The position numbers and the translations under genes are program-made. From Thermus sp. 2.9 (GTDB lineage: Bacteria > Deinococcota > Deinococci > Deinococcales > Thermaceae), in NCBI RefSeq assembly GCF_000794385.1, contig NZ_JTJB01000001.1:62001-126000 (forward strand): a stretch of 64,000 nucleotides of DNA, read 5' to 3'. The notes below the pieces were generated by a model, which was given only the letters and a program-made list of their open reading frames with translations, did no database searches and was not told the DNA's origin. Of this stretch, positions 59,611 through 64,000 are shown piece by piece; the stretch's first letter is position 1; every line of letters begins with the position of its first letter.

Positions 59611-60373
59611 ACCTTGGGGTGAGGCGGTCTTCCGGGTAGGCCGCCTCCACGAAGTAAAGCCCGTGGGGTGGGGCGGAGGGGCCGGCGAGGCGGCGGTCTT
59701 GGGTTTGCAGGATGGCCTTTAGGCTTTCCGGGGAGCGTTTGCCCAGGCCCACTTCCAGAAGCGTTCCCACCATGCCCCGCACCTGGCCCCGGAGGAAGCT
59801 CGTGCCCCGGAAGTGGAAGTGGACCTCGAGGCCCCCCTCCCCCTCCACCACCGAGAGCCTGGCCTCCAAGAGCTCCCTTACCCCTTCCCGCACCTCCTCC
59901 TTGGCGAAGCCCAGGAAGTTGTGCCGCCCAAGGAGAAGGGGAAGGGCCTCCTCCACGGCCTTTAGGTCCAAGGGGTGCCGGAGCCAAAGGGCCCGGTGGC
60001 GGAGAAGGGGCGAGGGGTGGGGCCTTAGGAGGACCCGGTAGCGGTAGGCGCGCCACAGGGCATCCTTGCGGGCGTGGAAGTCCCTCGCCACCTCCCTGGC
60101 GCCATGCACCTTGAGGTCCTCGGGGAGGAGGCGGTTTAGGGCCTCGGGGATCCTTTCCACGGGGATGCGGCCTTGCAGGTCCACGTGGAAGGGCATGGCC
60201 AGGGCGTGGACCCCGGCGTCGGTGCGGCCGGCGGCCACCGCCTTGGGGAGGGCCCCGATGGCGGGAAGGACCTTCTCCAGCTCCCCCTGCACCGTGCGCA
60301 AGCCCTCCCGTTGCCGCTGGAGCCCGGCGAAGTGGGTGCCGTCGTATTCGGCGAGGAGGAGGATGCGGCGCAC
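59609..60373 (-). CDS. truA: tRNA pseudouridine synthase TruA
   Basis: Converts uridines 38-40 of the tRNA anticodon stem to pseudouridine. The 254 residues have the catalytic Asp52 in [12 protein letters not shown] and [17 protein letters not shown] near the C-terminus. It starts with GTG, 9 nt after fbpC ends, so it may be carried on the iron-transport transcript. Confidence 0.94.
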   Translation of the reverse strand: MRRILLLAEYDGTHFAGLQRQREGLRTVQGELEKVLPAIGALPKAVAAGRTDAGVHALAMPFHVDLQGRIPVERIPEALNRLLPEDLKVHGAREVARDFHARKDALWRAYRYRVLLRPHPSPLLRHRALWLRHPLDLKAVEEALPLLLGRHNFLGFAKEEVREGVRELLEARLSVVEGEGGLEVHFHFRGTSFLRGQVRGMVGTLLEVGLGKRSPESLKAILQTQDRRLAGPSAPPHGLYFVEAAYPEDRLTPR

Positions 60374-60382
60374 GCCCTAAGC

Positions 60383-61432
60383 TTAGTCGGTGCCCACGGG
60401 GGCCTTGGGGCTTTGGCCTTCCAAGGCCACCCCTTCCCCCACCACCTGGACCGCCACCACATCCCCCACCCGGAAGGGGCTTTCCGGCCCCTCTTGCACC
60501 AGGACCTCCCGCTCCGGGGCCAGGAGGCGCACCCGGTAGGTGAGGTCGTGCCCCTTGAACTCCCGGGCCACCACCCGACCTAAGGCCCCGCCCGCCTCCG
60601 GGGGGGCGAGCCGCAAGGCCTCGGGGCGCAGGGAAAGGAGAAGGGGTCCGTGGGCGGGCTCGGCCAAGGCCACGGGGCCAAGGCAGGTTTCGGCGTAGCG
60701 CCCCTTCCCCTCCCCGGAAAGGAGGTTGGTGCGCCCCAGGAACTGGGCCACAAAGGGGGTCTTGGGCCTAAGGTAGACCGCCTCGGGGGTGTCCACCTGC
60801 AAAAGCCTCCCGTCCCGCATCACCCCCAGGCGGTCGGCGAAGGAAAGGGCCTCCTCTTGGTCGTGGGTGACCAGGAGGGCGGTGGTGCCCGTTTCCTTGA
60901 GCACCTTGCGCACCTCTTCCCGGGTGGCGGCCCGGAGGCTTGCGTCCAGGCTGGAGAAGGGCTCGTCCAGGAGGACCAGCTTGGGGCCGGGGGCCAGGGC
61001 CCGGGCCAAGGCCACCCGCTGCTGTTGCCCGCCGGAAAGCTCCTGGGGCTTGCGGTGCTGGAAGAGGGTCATGCCCACCCGTTCCAGGGCCTTCTGCGCC
61101 CGGAGCAGGCGGTCTTTCCCCTTGAGCCCGAAGGCCACGTTGCCCAAGGCGGTGAGGTGGGGAAAGAGGGCGTAGTCCTGGAAGACGAAGCCGATGCCCC
61201 GCCTTTCTGGGGGAAGGTGGGTGATGTCTTGGCCCTCCAGAACCACCCTTCCCCCGTCGGGGCTTTCCAGGCCGGCGATGACCCTAAGGAGGGTGGTCTT
61301 GCCGCAACCCGAAGGCCCAAGCAAGGCCAAGATCTCCCCGGGGTAGACGGCGAGGTCTATCCCCTTCAGCACCTCGTGCTCCCCGAAGCGTTTGCGGATG
61401 CCCTTTAGGGCTAAAAGCGGCGCTCGGTCCAA
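60383..61432 (-). CDS. Ferric-iron-type ABC transporter ATPase FbpC
   Basis: ATP-binding subunit, 349 residues: Walker A LLGPSGCGKTTLLR, signature LSGGQQQRVALARAL, Walker B LVLLDEPFSSLD, plus a C-terminal TOBE-like regulatory domain (about 240-340). The start TTG overlaps fbpB by 22 nt, and no ATG is better placed. Confidence 0.9.
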   Translation of the reverse strand: MDRAPLLALKGIRKRFGEHEVLKGIDLAVYPGEILALLGPSGCGKTTLLRVIAGLESPDGGRVVLEGQDITHLPPERRGIGFVFQDYALFPHLTALGNVAFGLKGKDRLLRAQKALERVGMTLFQHRKPQELSGGQQQRVALARALAPGPKLVLLDEPFSSLDASLRAATREEVRKVLKETGTTALLVTHDQEEALSFADRLGVMRDGRLLQVDTPEAVYLRPKTPFVAQFLGRTNLLSGEGKGRYAETCLGPVALAEPAHGPLLLSLRPEALRLAPPEAGGALGRVVAREFKGHDLTYRVRLLAPEREVLVQEGPESPFRVGDVVAVQVVGEGVALEGQSPKAPVGTD

Positions 61433-62964
61433 AGCAGCACCCCCACAAAGGCCGCCGAAAGAAGGGCGATGAGGAGGGCGAAGGGGGCGGCCTCAGCGAA
61501 CATGGCCTCTTGAGTGTAGCTGAAAACCCGGGTGGCCAAGGTGGCGTAGCCCATGGGGGCCAGGAGGAGGGTGATGGGGAGTTCCTTCACCGCCCCGATG
61601 AAGGCCAAGGCTCCCCCCGCCACCGCCCCCCGCCAAAGGAGGGGGAAGGTGACGCGGAAGAAGGCCCCCGTGGGGGTTTCCCCCAGGGTCCTCGCCGCTT
61701 CCTCCAGGCGCCTTGGCACCTGGAAAAGCGCTCCCCGCACCGGGCCCAGGCTCTCCGCCAGGAAGTGGAAGGCGAGGACCAGGACCAAAAGGGGCAGGGT
61801 GCCGTAGAGGAAGGGAAGGCTCCGGAGGCTGAAGAAGATCCAGGCCAGGGCGAAGGCCAAGGGGGGGATGGCGTACCCCAGGTAGGCCAGGCGCTCCAGG
61901 AAGCGGGAGGCGGGGGAGGGAAGGCGCACCGCCAGGTAGGCCAAGGGCAGGGCCATCCCCACGGCCAAGAAGGCGGCGGGGGCCGCGGCCAAGGCGGAAT
62001 GCCCTAAAGCCTCCCAGAGCCCGCTAAGCCCCTCCTGGGGAAAGCGGCGGGCCAGGTGGAAGAGGGCATAGAGGGGAAGGGCCAAGGCGACAAGAGGGGG
62101 GAGGAGGGCTAGGGCGTAGCCCAAGGGGGCGAAGGGTCCCAGGCGAAGGGGCTTATGGTGCCGGCTTGCTCCCTTTCCGGTGCGGGCCAGGGTGAGGCGG
62201 CGGAGGAGAAGGCCCTCCAGCCACAAAAGCCCCCCGGTGAGAAGGAGGAGCAGCAGGGCCAGCCAGGCGGCGTACACCCGGTCAAAGGCGGCGCTGTACT
62301 GCAGGTAGATGGCGTAGGAGAAGGTTTCGTAGCGCAGAAGGCTCACCGTGCCGAAGTCTCCCAGGACGTGGAGGCCCACCACCAGGTAGCCCGAGAGCAA
62401 GGCGGGCAGAAGCTGGGGGAAAGCGGCCCGGAAGAAGGCCCGCCAAGGGCCCATCCCCAGGGTCCTCGCCGCCTCCTCCAAGGCGGGATCCAGGCCCAAA
62501 AAGGCGGCGCGCAAGGAGAGGAAGAGGTAGGGGTAGGTGATGAAGGAAAGGACGAAAAGGGCCCCCACGTACCCCTCGAGGCGGGGCAAGGGCAGGATGC
62601 CCCCCGGGCCGGTGGCGGCCAGGAGGACGTAAGCCCCCACGTACCCCGGGACGGCCAGGGGCAGGGTGAGGAGCAGGGAAAACAAGCGCTTGCCCTTGAG
62701 GTCGGTGCGGGTGGTGAGGAAGGCGAGGGGCAGGGCGAGGAGGGTGGTGAGGGCCAGGACCCCCACGAGGAGGGCCAGGGTGTTGCGGAGGAGCTCCAGG
62801 TTTTTGGGGCGAAGGAGGATTTCTTGGAGGGCGCCGGGGTCGGCCTCCAGGGCCCGCAGGACCAGGTAGGCCAGGGGCAAGGCCACCCCGCCCCCCGTGA
62901 GGAGGGCGGGCACCAGGAAGGGCAAAAGCCCGGGCAGGTGGTGGAGGCCTCGAGGCCGGACCAT
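61411..62964 (-). CDS. Ferric-iron-type ABC permease FbpB, fused double unit
   Basis: A 517-residue membrane protein with about twelve helices, two permease units in one chain as in FbpB. Each unit has an EAA-like loop: EEAARTLGMGPWRAFFRAAFP and EEAARTLGETPTGAFFRVTFP. The ATG follows the fbpA stop with no gap (TAGATG). Confidence 0.92.
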   Translation of the reverse strand: MVRPRGLHHLPGLLPFLVPALLTGGGVALPLAYLVLRALEADPGALQEILLRPKNLELLRNTLALLVGVLALTTLLALPLAFLTTRTDLKGKRLFSLLLTLPLAVPGYVGAYVLLAATGPGGILPLPRLEGYVGALFVLSFITYPYLFLSLRAAFLGLDPALEEAARTLGMGPWRAFFRAAFPQLLPALLSGYLVVGLHVLGDFGTVSLLRYETFSYAIYLQYSAAFDRVYAAWLALLLLLLTGGLLWLEGLLLRRLTLARTGKGASRHHKPLRLGPFAPLGYALALLPPLVALALPLYALFHLARRFPQEGLSGLWEALGHSALAAAPAAFLAVGMALPLAYLAVRLPSPASRFLERLAYLGYAIPPLAFALAWIFFSLRSLPFLYGTLPLLVLVLAFHFLAESLGPVRGALFQVPRRLEEAARTLGETPTGAFFRVTFPLLWRGAVAGGALAFIGAVKELPITLLLAPMGYATLATRVFSYTQEAMFAEAAPFALLIALLSAAFVGVLLWTERRF

Positions 62965-63954
62965 CTACAAGATGCCCAGGTCGCGCAGGAGCTTCAGGGC
63001 TTGGTCCAGGGGTAGGCGCTCAAAGTCCAGCTTGGGGCTTTTCCGCAGGGCCTGGTCCAAGGGGAGCAGGTTGGGGTCCACCACCACGCCTTTCACCAAG
63101 GGGTACTCCCCCACGTTGCCCACGAAGTACTGCTGCCCCTTGGGGGAAAGGAGGTAGGTGAGGAAGCGGTTGGCGGCCACCAGGTTCTTGGAGGTTTTGA
63201 GGATCCCCGCCCCCGTGACCAAGGCCAGGTTGCCCACGTCCCCGTCTTGGAAGTGGTGCATGCCCAGGTTGTACCCGGCCCGGCGGAAGCGGACCACGTA
63301 GTAGTGGTTGGTGGAGCCCAGGTCCACCTCCCCCGCCCGGATGGCGTCCAGCATGGCGGGGTTGGAGGCGTAGGCCTTGGGGTTCAGGGCCTTCATGGCC
63401 AAAAGCCACTCCCGGGTCCGGGCTTCCCCGTACAGGGCGATCATCCCCGCCACCATGTCCTGGAAGCTGGAGTAGGTGGGGGTCCAGCCCACCCGGCCCT
63501 GGAGGCCCTTCTCCTGGGCGAAGCGGGGGAGGTCTAGAAGGCTTTGCGGCAGCTCCTCCGGCTTGAACTTCTGCGGGTTATAGGCCAGCACCCTAAGGCG
63601 CACGGTCACCGGCACCCAGGTCTTGGAAGCGGGCACGAAGGCCAGGGGCTGCTTGAGGAGGGTTTCCCCCAAGGGCCTAAGAAGCCCCCGGGACGCCGCC
63701 TGGCCCAAGGCCCCGGCGGTGTTGGCCCAGAAGAGGTCTGCCGGGGAGCGGCTTCCTTCTTCCTGCAAGGCGGCCAGGATCTGGGCGTCGGAACCGTAGC
63801 GCACCTGGACCCGGATCCCCGTTTCCTCCTGAAACTGCTTGATTAGGGGTTCCACCAGGCTTTGGCCCCGGCCAGAGTAGATGGTGAGGGTCTGCGCCTG
63901 GGCCAGGCTCAGGGCGGTTAAGCCGACTAGCACGAGCCACGTTCTCTTTCGCAT
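62965..63954 (-). CDS. Ferric-iron-type substrate-binding protein FbpA
   Basis: Periplasmic iron-binding protein, 329 residues, with a signal peptide (1-20). LTIYSGRGQSLVEPLIKQF starts the mature part; NHYYVVR holds the tandem Tyr that binds Fe3+ in this family, and VGEYPLVKG is the third conserved site. AAGGAGG lies 4 nt before the ATG. Immediately upstream (63968-63983) is a 6-bp hairpin, CCCGGA/TCCGGG. First gene of fbpA-fbpB-fbpC-truA; the promoter lies outside the window. Confidence 0.92.
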   Translation of the reverse strand: MRKRTWLVLVGLTALSLAQAQTLTIYSGRGQSLVEPLIKQFQEETGIRVQVRYGSDAQILAALQEEGSRSPADLFWANTAGALGQAASRGLLRPLGETLLKQPLAFVPASKTWVPVTVRLRVLAYNPQKFKPEELPQSLLDLPRFAQEKGLQGRVGWTPTYSSFQDMVAGMIALYGEARTREWLLAMKALNPKAYASNPAMLDAIRAGEVDLGSTNHYYVVRFRRAGYNLGMHHFQDGDVGNLALVTGAGILKTSKNLVAANRFLTYLLSPKGQQYFVGNVGEYPLVKGVVVDPNLLPLDQALRKSPKLDFERLPLDQALKLLRDLGIL

Positions 63955-64000
63955 CCTACCTCCTTCTCCCGGAAGCCTCCGGGGGGGCGAGGGCGCCCTC

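Noticed and set aside
1-64000. CRISPR arrays, rRNA genes, prophage or integrative elements
   Set aside because: No regularly spaced repeats, rRNA signatures, integrase or phage genes were seen on either strand.

Overview
This 64 kb window is a chromosomal segment of a Thermus species. Support: very high GC with G/C-ending codons throughout, the pilM-N-O-W-Q competence/pilus operon typical of Thermus, a homoisocitrate dehydrogenase of the alpha-aminoadipate lysine pathway, a Cys-His-His type CsoR next to copZ and copA, and many genes with a -10 box only 6-9 nt before the start codon. No prophage, CRISPR array, rRNA operon or intact insertion sequence was found; one short transposase relic lies at about 2.6 kb.

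Layout. 1-2.7 kb: a frameshifted molybdopterin oxidoreductase (cut by the window edge) behind a secreted type B carboxylesterase. 2.8-5.5 kb: aroB, aroK, aroC. 5.6-11.1 kb: pilMNOWQ. 11.3-14.5 kb: homoisocitrate dehydrogenase, a DUF5317 membrane protein with a probable ATT start, a membrane HD-GYP protein and an unlisted 29-residue hydrophobic peptide gene with its own promoter and terminator. 14.6-15.1 kb: a structured non-coding stretch and the tRNA-Asp/tRNA-Phe pair. 15-20 kb: a small unknown protein, coaX, an OsmC protein, a cell-wall amidase, a Ser/Thr kinase, a patatin and lepB. 20-26.4 kb: lutCBA, a P-type ATPase split by a possible -1 frameshift, and sufS.

26.4-39.2 kb is a copper-homeostasis island. 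It holds CopB (CPH-type ATPase), a multicopper oxidase, a DUF302 protein, a Met-rich secreted protein, two SHOCT membrane peptides, a CcdA-like protein, a METTL7-like methyltransferase, a secreted Asp-box protein, a CueP-like protein, an OmpR/EnvZ-type two-component pair, CopA, CsoR and CopZ. Five promoters in the island share one architecture: CTTTAC-N5-CTTAAC-N10-TAnnnT, with one or two mismatches per copy. This fits direct-repeat binding of the island's own OmpR-type regulator, replacing the -35 element. The copZ-csoR-copA operon instead carries a separate CsoR-type palindrome over its transcription start. The inferred scheme is cytoplasmic copper sensed by CsoR and envelope copper sensed by the Met-rich histidine kinase.

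39.3-43.2 kb: the sufC-B-D-Rieske operon with a perfect 10-bp inverted repeat in its leader. 43.2-50.7 kb: a large NTPase/TPR protein, isocitrate lyase, a CoA-disulfide-reductase-like enzyme and a MacB-like ABC exporter. 50.7-54.6 kb: an operon of aldo/keto reductase, MFS transporter, GlcD-like oxidase and a decayed NIPSNAP-like gene. 54.6-55.3 kb: divergent CDGSH and IscA/ErpA genes. 55.4-59.6 kb: a dipeptide-type ABC importer whose first permease is frameshifted. 59.6-64 kb: a ferric-iron-type ABC importer with truA at the end.

Four genes (molybdopterin oxidoreductase, P-type ATPase, dppB, NIPSNAP-like) show one-base shifts at G/C homopolymers. Assembly error, true decay and programmed frameshifting cannot be told apart from the sequence alone, though two of the sites are canonical, correctly phased -1 slippery heptamers.
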